Below are positions 14,782-21,641 of a DNA stretch of 22,752 nucleotides, piece after piece. The position numbers and the translations under genes are program-made. The DNA is from a virus. The stretch lies in IMG/VR virus record IMGVR_UViG_3300046169_000010, positions 1 through 22,752 of that record; one strand, written 5' to 3'. Position 1 is the stretch's first letter. The number at the start of each line of letters is the position of its first letter. Under the pieces are notes generated by a model. That model did no database searches. It saw only the letters and a list, made by a program, of their open reading frames with translations, and had not been told where the DNA came from.

Positions 14782-15441
14782 CTATGCTGCTTCCTGCTCT
14801 GTCCAGACCGCCGCTGGCACAGTTTCGACTTGCCACTTAAACCGTGCTGGGCCGACAATTGGCACACCGGCCACGATGTCAGATGCTGTCAGCGCTTGGC
14901 TCTGCGTGACGCTTGGAGCGCCGACAGTCGGAGCGCCAGCCGTGATGCTGTCAGCCGTTAAGCTGATGATTTGCGTTATCGTTGAGGCAGCGACAGTCGG
15001 GGTGCCGGACGTAATATCACCAGCCGTTAGCTGCTCATTCGGGATAAGCGTGACATTGCCAACCGTAGGCGCACCAGCCGTAATATCAGCGGCAGTAAGC
15101 TGCGTGTCAGCGCCAATCGACGGCGTACCGACAGTTGGAACGCCAGACGTAATATCAACCGCTGTGAGCGTGTGTGCTTGGCTAATCGTTGAGGCAGCCA
15201 CCGTGGGTGTGCCAGCCGTGATGTCGGTGCTTGTGAGCGATTGACCCGACGAAACGCTTGGCGTTCCTACTGTTGGCGCACCAGCAGTGATGTCGGCTGA
15301 CGTAATAACGTGCGCCTGAGAGATTGTTGACGCGGCAACCGTGGGAGCGCCAGTAACAATGTCATCGAGGCCAAACGCTGCATCTGCAACAGCCCCTGTG
15401 TCGGCTAATGGGGCAGACGCTAAGGGGCTGAAACCTAGCAT
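14782..15441 (-). CDS. Repeat protein of seven 23-residue units, virion-associated, 219 aa
   Basis: Residues 1-27 (MLGFSPLASAPLADTGAVAD...) are a short unique head. Residues 28-188 are seven perfect-length 23-residue units of the form ITAGxPTVGTPSVxxxxxLT and a closing xxD. Residues 189-219 hold a partial eighth unit and a unique tail with KWQVETVPAAVWTEQEAA. Units alternate between an AASTISQAH type (1, 3, 6) and a GTPSV-like type (2, 4, 5, 7). The repeat has a hydrophobic-Thr-x-Gly-x-Pro-Thr-Val core suited to a stacked beta-solenoid or extended filament. The function is unknown; its place among fibres suggests a shaft or spacer. Followed by a 50-base gap with no recognisable signal other than the next gene's Shine-Dalgarno. 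Confidence 0.8.
   Translation of the reverse strand: MLGFSPLASAPLADTGAVADAAFGLDDIVTGAPTVAASTISQAHVITSADITAGAPTVGTPSVSSGQSLTSTDITAGTPTVAASTISQAHTLTAVDITSGVPTVGTPSIGADTQLTAADITAGAPTVGNVTLIPNEQLTAGDITSGTPTVAASTITQIISLTADSITAGAPTVGAPSVTQSQALTASDIVAGVPIVGPARFKWQVETVPAAVWTEQEAA
14878..15360 (-). repeat. 69-bp tandem repeat, seven coding units
   Basis: The DNA behind the 23-residue protein repeats: seven in-frame 69-base units, degenerate at third positions but with recurring words such as cgacagtcgg, gccagccgtgatgt and cgtaatatcagc. Unit-number change by slippage or recombination would keep the reading frame, so the length of the protein could vary between relatives. Confidence 0.85.
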
Positions 15442-15451
15442 GTATTACTCC

Positions 15452-15724
15452 TTATGGCTTCGTCGGCCAAGTGACATTCGTCGGGAAGCCAGATTGGCTT
15501 GGAATGTCTCGCAGCGCCTGTCTGTACGTCTGCATATCTGATGTCATCGTGTTGTCTGACAGTGCCAGATAATCGGTTTCTGCGATTAAGCTGTTGCGCT
15601 TTTCTCTGACTTCCGCTGCCGCTCTGTCGTTAGCACCTGCAGCCCATGCAGCTTCTTCAGCTTGGCGAGCAGCTATTTCATCTGCGGTCATATCGGTTAG
15701 AACGCCGTTTACATACTTTTTCAT
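15452..15724 (-). CDS. Tail fibre/tail assembly chaperone-like protein (Phage_tail_APC type), 90 aa
   Basis: Probable chaperone for folding or assembly of a neighbouring fibre. The start is set by a TAATG overlap. After MKKYVNGVLTDMTADEIAAR comes a charged helix (AEEAAWAAGANDRAAAEVRE), then the diagnostic C-terminal pattern RNSLIAETDYLALSDNTMTS and MQTYRQALRDIPSQSGFP followed by a closing WP. The combination R-x-x-L-x-x-x-[ST]-D-[WY] ... YRQALRD ... P-x-x-V-x-WP is what I know from the phage tail assembly chaperone family. Its length is usual for the family. It sits inside the fibre block between two adhesin-like genes, which fits. Which fibre it serves is not shown. Confidence 0.8.
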   Translation of the reverse strand: MKKYVNGVLTDMTADEIAARQAEEAAWAAGANDRAAAEVREKRNSLIAETDYLALSDNTMTSDMQTYRQALRDIPSQSGFPTNVTWPTKP

Positions 15725-16248
15725 TATGCCACTCCGTACAATCTAATTTTACCGCTTTCGATAGTTCCACTAGCCATAGAGATTTGAATATCTGTAACGA
15801 CGGTAGTAGCGTCATAACTGCCGCTTAAACTGGTGTCCAAAAGTTTAACACTATCCACCGCAGTGTATGCACCATTCATACAAAACCGCAGCGCCGAATT
15901 GTTCGCCCCATACAAGTGATAATTAAAATTAAAACCATCGCTGACAGATCCAGAGTTTTTTAGTATTTCAATGTGATTTGAACCACCAATAACTCCAATA
16001 TTGACTGAACCAGAGCCATTGCTAGCGACATATCTATAACGTCCAGCTGTATTATAGTCTGTGCTTCCTGACTTAAAAGTTGAGCCTCCATCTGTGCTAA
16101 CCCTCAAATAGAAGGTTAGCGTACCAGAGCCAGTTATGTCTTCCCCCAGCAACTGAAATATAGAAAAATCACTAGGCAAAGACAGATTAACACTTGAAGT
16201 AGACGACGTTATGTCTGTGGTTGAAACGTGTGATAATACTAAAGCCAT
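15724..16248 (-). CDS. Probable fibre or virion adhesion protein, 174 aa
   Basis: Beta-rich, Ser/Gly/Thr-rich protein with no helix-forming stretches. It starts MALVLSHVSTTDITSSTSSV. Internal segments such as LTFYLRVSTDGGSTFKSGST and YRYVASNGSGSVNIGVIGGS alternate in the way of a jelly-roll or beta-sandwich domain. The C-terminus GTIESGKIRLYGVA is a common closing strand of phage fibre modules. There is one Cys and no membrane segment. Base composition is lower in G+C than the neighbours (21 of 60 bases in the line at 15961), like the first fibre gene, which hints at recent exchange. Its stop overlaps the next start (TAATG). Receptor binding is plausible, but specificity cannot be told. Confidence 0.7.
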   Translation of the reverse strand: MALVLSHVSTTDITSSTSSVNLSLPSDFSIFQLLGEDITGSGTLTFYLRVSTDGGSTFKSGSTDYNTAGRYRYVASNGSGSVNIGVIGGSNHIEILKNSGSVSDGFNFNYHLYGANNSALRFCMNGAYTAVDSVKLLDTSLSGSYDATTVVTDIQISMASGTIESGKIRLYGVA

Positions 16249-16257
16249 AAGTCACTC

Positions 16258-16563
16258 CTATACGGCTGAAGAGCCATCCATATCGGCTTGCGCCATCACC
16301 CACGCATAACATTTATCCAAGAATGTAGAGCCAGACGCAGCTTCTACATCTGTGAGATTTGCGTTGTAACGCTTGAAGTCCACCTCGCGGGTGTCATCGG
16401 TCGGCGAGCTTGTTGCATATGCGCTGAGGTCAATCATCACGGTAAACTTGGGGTCTGACCCACGTTGACGGCTGACAGCCGCTGTAACGATGCGGTAGTA
16501 TGCGTTATTAAAGCTAATGCCATATTGTGAGGCACCTTCTGCAATGTTGTGTTGTATAGCCAT
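16258..16563 (-). CDS. Hypothetical protein, 101 aa, in fibre block
   Basis: A small soluble protein beginning MAIQHNIAEGASQYGISFNN, with FTVMIDLSAYATSSPTDDTR and FLDKCYAWVMAQADMDGSS near the end. It has no signal peptide, membrane segment or known catalytic motif and only one Cys. The pattern (beta-rich first half, short helix at the end) occurs in small proteins between fibre genes of marine phages, but I know of no function. A good AAAGGAGATACC leader precedes the ATG. It sits 11 bases after the paralogous fibre and 9 bases before the 174-aa protein, so it is clearly part of the same operon. Fibre accessory or virion protein is a guess from position. Confidence 0.75.
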   Translation of the reverse strand: MAIQHNIAEGASQYGISFNNAYYRIVTAAVSRQRGSDPKFTVMIDLSAYATSSPTDDTREVDFKRYNANLTDVEAASGSTFLDKCYAWVMAQADMDGSSAV

Positions 16564-16574
16564 TGGTATCTCCT

Positions 16575-17756
16575 TTAGGCGTAAGTTACTTCGGTGGTTC
16601 TAATGTTTGCCACCCAACGTATATTGTGCGCAGCCTCACCAGTGCAGGTGATGGCAAGCGCGTTATTGGTGTTATCGGCTGAAAGAGCCATGCCCCACCC
16701 AGATGAGTTTTGGATGACTGTGGTTGCGGAGTTAGCGAGGGTGGTTGTGCCGCCGTCATTCACCAGCAATCCCTCAATCTTCCATGAGGCATATGCTTGT
16801 GCGCCGTTCTGCATCGCGGTTATGGTGCCGTCGAAGGTGATGCAGGTGTCATTGGCCGCTACGATTTGGTTTGTGCTTCCAGCGGTGCTGTTAGTTGTGG
16901 TTAGTGCTTCAGCAGTTGCATCTGTGGTGTCTGCATACAGAATATACATACCACCTTGCGCTGACCCCGCAGAAAACCACCCCTTAGAACCAAAGATAAA
17001 TGCGTTTTGAACAGCCGCTTTAGCATATGGCCCAAATGTCATTGCGTAGGTTTGAGTTGCAGCAGATGTAGAACCGCCGATACAAGCTGCGCCAAACCCA
17101 CTAACTGTATGACTATCGCCAATCGCATAACCCGAAACGCCGGATATAGAGTGGGATGAACCTAAAGCAATCCCCTTAGAGTTGCTGACAATATTGTTGT
17201 CTCCAATACTAATTCCGTCAGCGCCACTAGTCTTCGATAGTCGCCCCATCGCGATGCTGTTCGCCCCGCTCGCCCCATAGCTTGAACTGTTGCTTGCTAT
17301 AGCTGCTGCTAGGCTGTCTGTACCAGAAGCGTAACCATTTATCGCTATAGCTGAAAAAGCACTTGTAGCAACTGATCCAGCTCCATTAGAAGGTGAACCG
17401 ATTGCAACCGTGTAAAAGTTACTAGAATTTGCGTTAGGGCCAATCGCAACAGAGTTAATACCTGACGCAGTTGGGTTATAACCAATTGCAGTAGATCTTG
17501 TGCTTGATGAAGTAGCCCCGTCACCAAATGCTAAAGCGTCTGCACCGCTTGCTACAGCGCTGTCTCCTATCGCTACAGCATTAGCCCCAGTGGCGCTTGG
17601 CTGTGCTGATGGACTACTTTCATTAGCAGCATAAAGATCTGCACCACCACCGCCACCGCCGCCAATTGCGCTGCCATCTAAGAGTAAGTCAGTACCGTCA
17701 GAGCTAAGTGTAACACCGCCACCTGAGCCTGTGTTATCAATATTAATAGAACCCAT
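16575..17756 (-). CDS. Second YadA-like beta-roll tail fibre, 393 aa, paralogue of its neighbour
   Basis: Same architecture as the upstream fibre but without the N-terminal attachment domain. It opens MGSINIDNTGSGGGVTLSSD, passes through a seven-Gly linker (residues 32-38), then has beta-roll repeats at about 55-260 (ANAVAIGDSAVASGADALAF, STAIGYNPTASGINSVAIG). It ends in the shared C-terminal domain at about 267-393, closing with IRWVANIRTTEVTYA. The shared domains are highly similar at protein level but differ at many third codon positions, so the duplication is not fresh, or one copy came from another phage. Lacking an attachment domain, it may assemble with its neighbour or use the Gly-linker end to attach; this is inference. 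Confidence 0.85.
   Translation of the reverse strand: MGSINIDNTGSGGGVTLSSDGTDLLLDGSAIGGGGGGGADLYAANESSPSAQPSATGANAVAIGDSAVASGADALAFGDGATSSSTRSTAIGYNPTASGINSVAIGPNANSSNFYTVAIGSPSNGAGSVATSAFSAIAINGYASGTDSLAAAIASNSSSYGASGANSIAMGRLSKTSGADGISIGDNNIVSNSKGIALGSSHSISGVSGYAIGDSHTVSGFGAACIGGSTSAATQTYAMTFGPYAKAAVQNAFIFGSKGWFSAGSAQGGMYILYADTTDATAEALTTTNSTAGSTNQIVAANDTCITFDGTITAMQNGAQAYASWKIEGLLVNDGGTTTLANSATTVIQNSSGWGMALSADNTNNALAITCTGEAAHNIRWVANIRTTEVTYA
16578..16958 (-). repeat. Shared fibre C-terminal domain, copy 2
   Basis: Codes residues 267-393 of the 393-aa fibre. It corresponds to 17772-18155 in the 517-aa fibre. The protein segments align almost throughout (GGMYIL.ADTTDATA, DTCI.F.GT..AMQNGAQ, ALSADNTNNALAITCTGEAA), while the DNA differs mainly at third codon positions. 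Confidence 0.85.
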
Positions 17757-17768
17757 TATTTATTACTC

Positions 17769-19322
17769 CTAAGCATACGTCACCTCACTGGTCTGAATGT
17801 TAGCAACCCAACGAATGTTATGTGCAGCTTCACCTGTACAGGTAATTGCTAAGGCGTTGTTTGTGTTGTCGGCTGACAAAGCTACAGTCCAACCATTACC
17901 GTCATCAAATGTTTGTATATTGCTGCTTACTAAGGTAGTTGTACCACCGTCATTCTTCAGTAAGCCTTTAATCTCCCAGCCACCCTGATCCTGTGCGCCA
18001 TTCTGCATTGCCACAAGTGTGCCTGAGAACATGATGCAAGTGTCAGCGTTAGCTACGATTTGGTCATTAGACCCTGCGCTGCTATTGTTAGTTGTTAAAA
18101 CCGTTGCAGTGGCATCTGTAGTATCTGCCCGAAGAATATACATGCCCCCTTGAGCATCACCATTTGCTGCAAATCTATCACTAGCAAATGCAAATTTTCC
18201 TTGTATATCTGATTTTGCGCCTCTGCCAAAGGCAAAACTACCTTGGTTTGTTGCTTCGTTCCCAGTGTTACCCCCACCGATTGCAGCCGCATAACTTCCC
18301 GAAGCAACAGTATTACCCCCTAATGCAAGTGAGTGATTGCCGCCACTAGCTGTTGCTCCATTACCTATAGCAACGGACTGATCGCCTTTAGCACCTAGAC
18401 TACTATGAGGATTACCTATAGCCGCAGCAAAACTGTCTGCGCCATCTGCATATGATCTACCGATTGCAACTGCATGGGTATTATTTTCTGCTAATGCTCC
18501 ATAGCCTATAGCAACAGCACCTTGAACAGAAGCTTTAGCCTGATAACCCATCGCAATACTATTAGCACCCTGTGCGCCATAGCTTGTGGTGTTGTTGACT
18601 ATTTGTGCAGCAAGGCTATTTGCCCCATTTGAGTTACTGTTCATCAAGGCAAGAGAATAACTCCCACCGCCGGTAGAAACACTATTATACCCAATTGCTA
18701 CAGCATGAGTATTATTAAGGGAGTAACTGCCATATCCAATCGCTACACCATGATTAAAAGTAGCACTTGAATTTTCACCCAGAGATATACAGCCGTTCCC
18801 TGAAGAGTTTGCATTTTTCCCAATAGCTAAACTATAGCTGCCTTGCGCTCTTGTTTTATATCCTAGCGCAATCGCCCCTGTTGCAGAGGCTCCGTAAGAA
18901 GAAAAGTTATTATTAAAAGCAAGTGTATCTGTTCCTGATGCCCTGCCTCCAGAACCTAGTGCTACTGCATTTGTGCCACTGGCTATCGGCGTAGTGGCTC
19001 CAGAAGCGTTGTCAGCATAAAGCGCAGGAATATCTTCAGCCGTAGCCCCGATAAACACCGTAGCTGAGCCGCTAAGGTTAATGGCATTGTTTGAGTTGCT
19101 GCTCTCGCTTACGGTGCGAGACAGGGTGGTGCCAGAGCTTGTATAGGTGCCTGTGCCTATCTCAAAGTTGCTGCCATCCTCGATGACGTAGCGAACCACA
19201 TCTGCGTTTGCCACGCCAGCATCAGCAAAAGTCTGATAGCCATCCTCAACAGAGCCAAGCGTAATTGTTCCAGTGCCTGTGGTACTGGTGGACATCTTTG
19301 CCCGATTTTTAAGAACGGCCAT
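17769..19322 (-). CDS. Tail fibre with YadA-like beta-roll repeats, 517 aa
   Basis: Probable trimeric receptor-binding fibre. Residues 1-100 form an attachment domain containing the phage-fibre pattern TTGTGTITLG ... FEIGTGTYTSSGTTLSRTV. Residues about 115-385 are a long series of roughly 14-residue YadA-head repeats of the type AVAIGYGAxAxxNxTHAVAIG and SLALGGNTVASGSYAAAIGG, which build left-handed parallel beta-rolls in bacterial trimeric adhesins. Residues about 390-517 form a C-terminal domain (GGMYILRADTTDATA ... IRWVANIQTSEVTYA) that is shared with the next gene. Base composition is visibly lower in G+C than the flanking genes, for example 25 of 60 bases in the line at 18721. It lies 12 bases upstream of its relative. 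The fibre call is strong; the receptor is unknown. Confidence 0.88.
   Translation of the reverse strand: MAVLKNRAKMSTSTTGTGTITLGSVEDGYQTFADAGVANADVVRYVIEDGSNFEIGTGTYTSSGTTLSRTVSESSNSNNAINLSGSATVFIGATAEDIPALYADNASGATTPIASGTNAVALGSGGRASGTDTLAFNNNFSSYGASATGAIALGYKTRAQGSYSLAIGKNANSSGNGCISLGENSSATFNHGVAIGYGSYSLNNTHAVAIGYNSVSTGGGSYSLALMNSNSNGANSLAAQIVNNTTSYGAQGANSIAMGYQAKASVQGAVAIGYGALAENNTHAVAIGRSYADGADSFAAAIGNPHSSLGAKGDQSVAIGNGATASGGNHSLALGGNTVASGSYAAAIGGGNTGNEATNQGSFAFGRGAKSDIQGKFAFASDRFAANGDAQGGMYILRADTTDATATVLTTNNSSAGSNDQIVANADTCIMFSGTLVAMQNGAQDQGGWEIKGLLKNDGGTTTLVSSNIQTFDDGNGWTVALSADNTNNALAITCTGEAAHNIRWVANIQTSEVTYA
17772..18155 (-). repeat. Shared fibre C-terminal domain, copy 1
   Basis: Codes residues 390-517 of the 517-aa fibre; the partner copy is at 16578-16958. 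The best-kept stretch is the last 36 residues (ALSADNTNNALAITCTGEAA, then HNIRWVANI). See the partner for details. Confidence 0.85.
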
Positions 19323-19333
19323 TGCTCAGCCCC

Positions 19334-19705
19334 TTATGCTGGATCTGGAATGCGAATATCTGATGCTGTCAGAGAAAATGTGTTTCCAGAAGTCACAGCC
19401 TGTGATGATGATAATGCGCCGGTAGCAAGCAAACGGCTGTTGCCAGTATCAGTAATCGCATAGTGCGTTGCCGTGCCGGTAGCAGTCACAGATGCACCAG
19501 TGATAGCCGACAGCGTAACCTTACGTCCGTTTGGCGAAGCATCGGCGGGGGCTGATATGCTTATGCTGGTTTCATTGCCAAGCGTTAGCGTGCTTGTCGC
19601 AGCGGCGTATGTAGTTGGCTCGGCAGAGCAAATATCAACTCTATTTGCTTCGGTGTCCAAAACGGTCAAACCGTTATCTAGTACCCTATCGTTTAACGTT
19701 GCCAT
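19334..19705 (-). CDS. Small virion-associated protein, 123 aa, beta-rich
   Basis: The ATG abuts the TAA of the adaptor gene. The protein opens MATLNDRVLDNGLTVLDTEA, then has a Ser/Thr/Ala-rich beta pattern (TLGNETSISISAPADASPNG, VTLSAITGASVTATGTATHY) and ends SLTASDIRIPDPA. Proteins with this opening and this Ser/Thr/Gly-rich body are frequent next to fibre genes in marine phages, and I take it as a small structural or fibre-attachment protein. There are no membrane segments, and a single Cys occurs at residue 26. A decoration or tail accessory role is possible. The next gene, a fibre, starts 12 bases after its stop. Confidence 0.75.
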   Translation of the reverse strand: MATLNDRVLDNGLTVLDTEANRVDICSAEPTTYAAATSTLTLGNETSISISAPADASPNGRKVTLSAITGASVTATGTATHYAITDTGNSRLLATGALSSSQAVTSGNTFSLTASDIRIPDPA

Positions 19706-20326
19706 TTAGTAACTCCTAATCTTCATTTTATGGCCAACTCCACCATATGTGGCCTTTTCGCTATCTGCGTTTATACCATCTATGGCACTCTGCAGCAATG
19801 CCGCCCAAACTTGTATTCGATTATCATCGGCAAGATATGGTGCGCTGTGAACCAATGCGCCGTATAGATACGCATCGGGGTAGTAAGTTAAAAGCCAGTT
19901 GCTTGTATTGCTGCCGCTTAATGATGGCGGGCTGCCATAATACACCATCTCCAGCGTGCGATCAGCAGCGGGGGTCGGCAACAATTCAATTGAGCCGTCC
20001 GTCATTGCGTAATATCTAGGATCTCCCGTAACGTTGTGGCTATCCTGACGGCGATCAAGCATTTGCGCTTGGCTAAGCAACTCAAGGCGTCTGGTCGTGC
20101 CGCTCGTAATGCTAAACCGTAGCGGCTCTAAAAAATCAGAGGGCAGGCCGGTGTATTGCGCGCTTACAATCGCCGTGCTGCGCTTTTCCATACGCCAATG
20201 ACGCACGGTGCGATTAAAGTTTGCCTCGGCCAGCGAAATAAACGTGGGGATTGTGCTGGTTAAGTCATCGCGGTTCAGAAAGTCAGCGATGCTGGATTGC
20301 AGCTCTGCGTATGTTGTAATTGCCAT
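19706..20326 (-). CDS. Neck/head-tail adaptor protein, SU10-adaptor-like, 206 aa
   Basis: Probable ring-forming adaptor that docks under the portal and joins head to the short tail. The N-terminus MAITTYAELQSSIADFLNRD followed by FISLAEANFNRTVRHWRMEK is the usual opening of this family: helix, hinge, then the AE-x-x-x-NR-x-R-H-W helix. A central LPSDFLEPLRFSI strand and a late LLTYYPDAYLYGALVHSAPYL helix also fit. The length of about 200 residues is normal for these adaptors (compare T7 gp11, about 196 residues). It begins right after the 91-aa gene stop and its own TAA abuts the next ATG. No irregular feature is seen. The family call rests on remembered pattern; the neck role is an inference from that family. 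Confidence 0.85.
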   Translation of the reverse strand: MAITTYAELQSSIADFLNRDDLTSTIPTFISLAEANFNRTVRHWRMEKRSTAIVSAQYTGLPSDFLEPLRFSITSGTTRRLELLSQAQMLDRRQDSHNVTGDPRYYAMTDGSIELLPTPAADRTLEMVYYGSPPSLSGSNTSNWLLTYYPDAYLYGALVHSAPYLADDNRIQVWAALLQSAIDGINADSEKATYGGVGHKMKIRSY

Positions 20327-20602
20327 CTAACAATCCCATGCTTTGCGCGACCAATAGTTGGCGCTTAGTTTGCTTGACTTGCCCTTAATCCCGCCCGACC
20401 TTGCGCAGTATGATGCCTTGCGCTTGGGCTGATCCTTCTTGATAGACATATTTGGGTCGCCAAAGTTAATTTTCTTCACCGTGTCACCCTCAACAGCAAG
20501 CACCTCAAACTTCTTTGGCCCGCCACGTCTAGGCTTATTCACCGCTGTAAACCCGTGGCGCTTCTTGGCTGCTGCTATTTTCTCTGACTTGGTGCGAGGC
20601 AT
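20327..20602 (-). CDS. Small basic phage protein, 91 aa, unknown function
   Basis: The TAATG overlap with the preceding gene fixes the start. The N-terminus is very basic (MPRTKSEKIAAAKKRHGF). The C-terminal half carries VKKINFGDPNMSIKKDQPKR and then SYCARSGGIKGKSSKLSANYWSRKAWDC in two parts, with Cys at residues 67 and 91. This G-D-P-x-M-x-I-K-x-D-x-P ... R-S/F-x-A-R ... Y-W-S ... W arrangement recurs in small proteins of many lytic phages from memory, function unknown to me. It is the third Lys-rich small protein in the post-terminase cluster. A structural or DNA-associated role is possible. The stop TAG is directly followed by the adaptor ATG. Confidence 0.85.
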   Translation of the reverse strand: MPRTKSEKIAAAKKRHGFTAVNKPRRGGPKKFEVLAVEGDTVKKINFGDPNMSIKKDQPKRKASYCARSGGIKGKSSKLSANYWSRKAWDC

Positions 20603-21303
20603 TACATACCTGACATTTTCATTGCTTGGTCAATTTCTTGCTCAGTAGCAAACGGAAAACGTGATCTAAGAGCCGCCCTAGCCCGTAAAGCTTCGGTGCC
20701 TTCTGGAGAGCTTATACCGCGCTCCGTTCGCGGAGTCACCATAGTCGGGGCAACCATGTCTGAAGCCTGATTTGCATCAGAAAAAGGCAAGCGATATCCG
20801 AAAGGATCACGCATGGTTTCATCTTGAATTATAGGCATTCCAAATTGCGTCGTCACACCGTTAAAAATATTATTTTGATCTGGAAGTGCCATCTCCGACT
20901 GAACACTTGGCGCTGCTGCGCGCGCAGCAGGCATACCACCGCCAACAGGAATATTACCAAACGTCATGCTTGGTGCGGCGGGCATACCACCACGGCCCAT
21001 CTCGCCCATCGGCATGTTCGCATAACTCGGCGCAGGAGCCGCAACGGATTGTGCCTGACCAGCGCCACCACCGCGTGTCACTGTAGGACGTGGGGCAGCG
21101 CTTGGCGCGATGCTTTCATCCGGCGCAAGCAAACCACGCATCTGAAGCACGCGGCGCTTACGCTCATCATCCTCTGACCCATATGGAGTTGCAAGAGCAT
21201 TGGCCAGCATAGAGAATATACCGCCGCCCTCAAACTTATCGCCCATTGTGCCAGCGCCACCGCCGTCAATCATATCAATAAAATCTAAAAATCTATCTGC
21301 CAT
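20602..21303 (-). CDS. Hypothetical protein, 233 aa, Gly/Pro/Met-rich
   Basis: I do not recognise this protein. It starts MADRFLDFIDMIDGGGAGTM and has a long low-complexity middle rich in Gly, Ala, Pro and Met (for example MGEMGRGGMPAAPSM and GNIPVGGGMPAARAAA). A more ordered C-terminus holds ALRARAALRSRFPFATEQEI and ends DQAMKMSGM. It has no Cys, no membrane segment and no catalytic motif that I can see. The composition suggests an extended or disordered virion-associated protein. The ATG follows the previous stop (TAG) by one base, with AAGAAG as Shine-Dalgarno. Its stop overlaps the next start (TAATG). Its place between terminase and neck adaptor suggests a packaging or neck role, which is only positional evidence. 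Confidence 0.8.
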   Translation of the reverse strand: MADRFLDFIDMIDGGGAGTMGDKFEGGGIFSMLANALATPYGSEDDERKRRVLQMRGLLAPDESIAPSAAPRPTVTRGGGAGQAQSVAAPAPSYANMPMGEMGRGGMPAAPSMTFGNIPVGGGMPAARAAAPSVQSEMALPDQNNIFNGVTTQFGMPIIQDETMRDPFGYRLPFSDANQASDMVAPTMVTPRTERGISSPEGTEALRARAALRSRFPFATEQEIDQAMKMSGM

Positions 21304-21304
21304 G

Positions 21305-21454
21305 CTACTTCTTCTTTGCTGTCTTAGCTGATTTCTTAAATGCCTTTGCGGTAGGCGCGCCCTTGCTGCCTACCTTGCGCATCCTTTCGCCAGACCCAGC
21401 AGCAATGCGCTTACGCTTTGCGTGGATATTAGCGTATAAACCCTTCTTCGGCAT
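21305..21454 (-). CDS. Small basic protein, 49 aa, conserved marine-phage type, unknown function
   Basis: The frame is open further upstream, but the ATG at 21454 has a good AAGGAG 6 bases ahead, follows the previous stop by one base and gives the compact protein MPKKGLYANIHAKRKRIAAG..., so I take this start. The body reads SGERMRKVGSKGAPTAKAF and the tail is Lys/Ala-rich (KKSAKTAKKK). Proteins with this KGLYANIHAKRKRI-GSGE-M-GSKGAP pattern recur in marine phages from memory, without a known role. Net charge is very positive with essentially one acidic residue. It shares KVGSK with the 37-aa protein upstream. DNA or RNA binding is possible but inferred from charge only. Confidence 0.8.
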   Translation of the reverse strand: MPKKGLYANIHAKRKRIAAGSGERMRKVGSKGAPTAKAFKKSAKTAKKK

Positions 21455-21455
21455 C

Positions 21456-21641
21456 CTATGCTCCTTCGCCCCACTGGACGCATTTGTAATCTGTTGCGCG
21501 ATATGCAGGAAACATCTGCCGCGCATATTCTAAACCGCTTGGTATGGACTGTATGCACTGGCTCTCGCTTTGCATCACGGGGCTGCCAAACGAAAAGCAA
21601 TTACCCTCAACGCTGCAAAGCAAAAGCAGCGCCGTCCACAT
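21456..21641 (-). CDS. Small Cys-containing protein with hydrophobic N-terminus, 61 aa
   Basis: The ATG at 21641 shares its A with the TGA of the preceding gene (TGATG), the classic arrangement for translational coupling; a GTG one codon upstream is also in frame. The first nine residues (MWTALLLLC) are strongly hydrophobic and lack a basic n-region, so it may be a short signal or membrane anchor. Four Cys occur, at residues 9, 15, 29 and 54, which is high for this genome. The middle contains SGLEYARQMFPAYRATDY. I do not recognise a family. The stop lies one base before the next ATG. It could be a membrane or periplasmic peptide; nothing firmer can be said. Confidence 0.65.
   Translation of the reverse strand: MWTALLLLCSVEGNCFSFGSPVMQSESQCIQSIPSGLEYARQMFPAYRATDYKCVQWGEGA

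Noticed and set aside
14878-15360. Regular repeats resembling a CRISPR array
   Set aside because: Units are directly adjacent 69-base coding units without spacers, all in one open frame, and encode a repeat protein.
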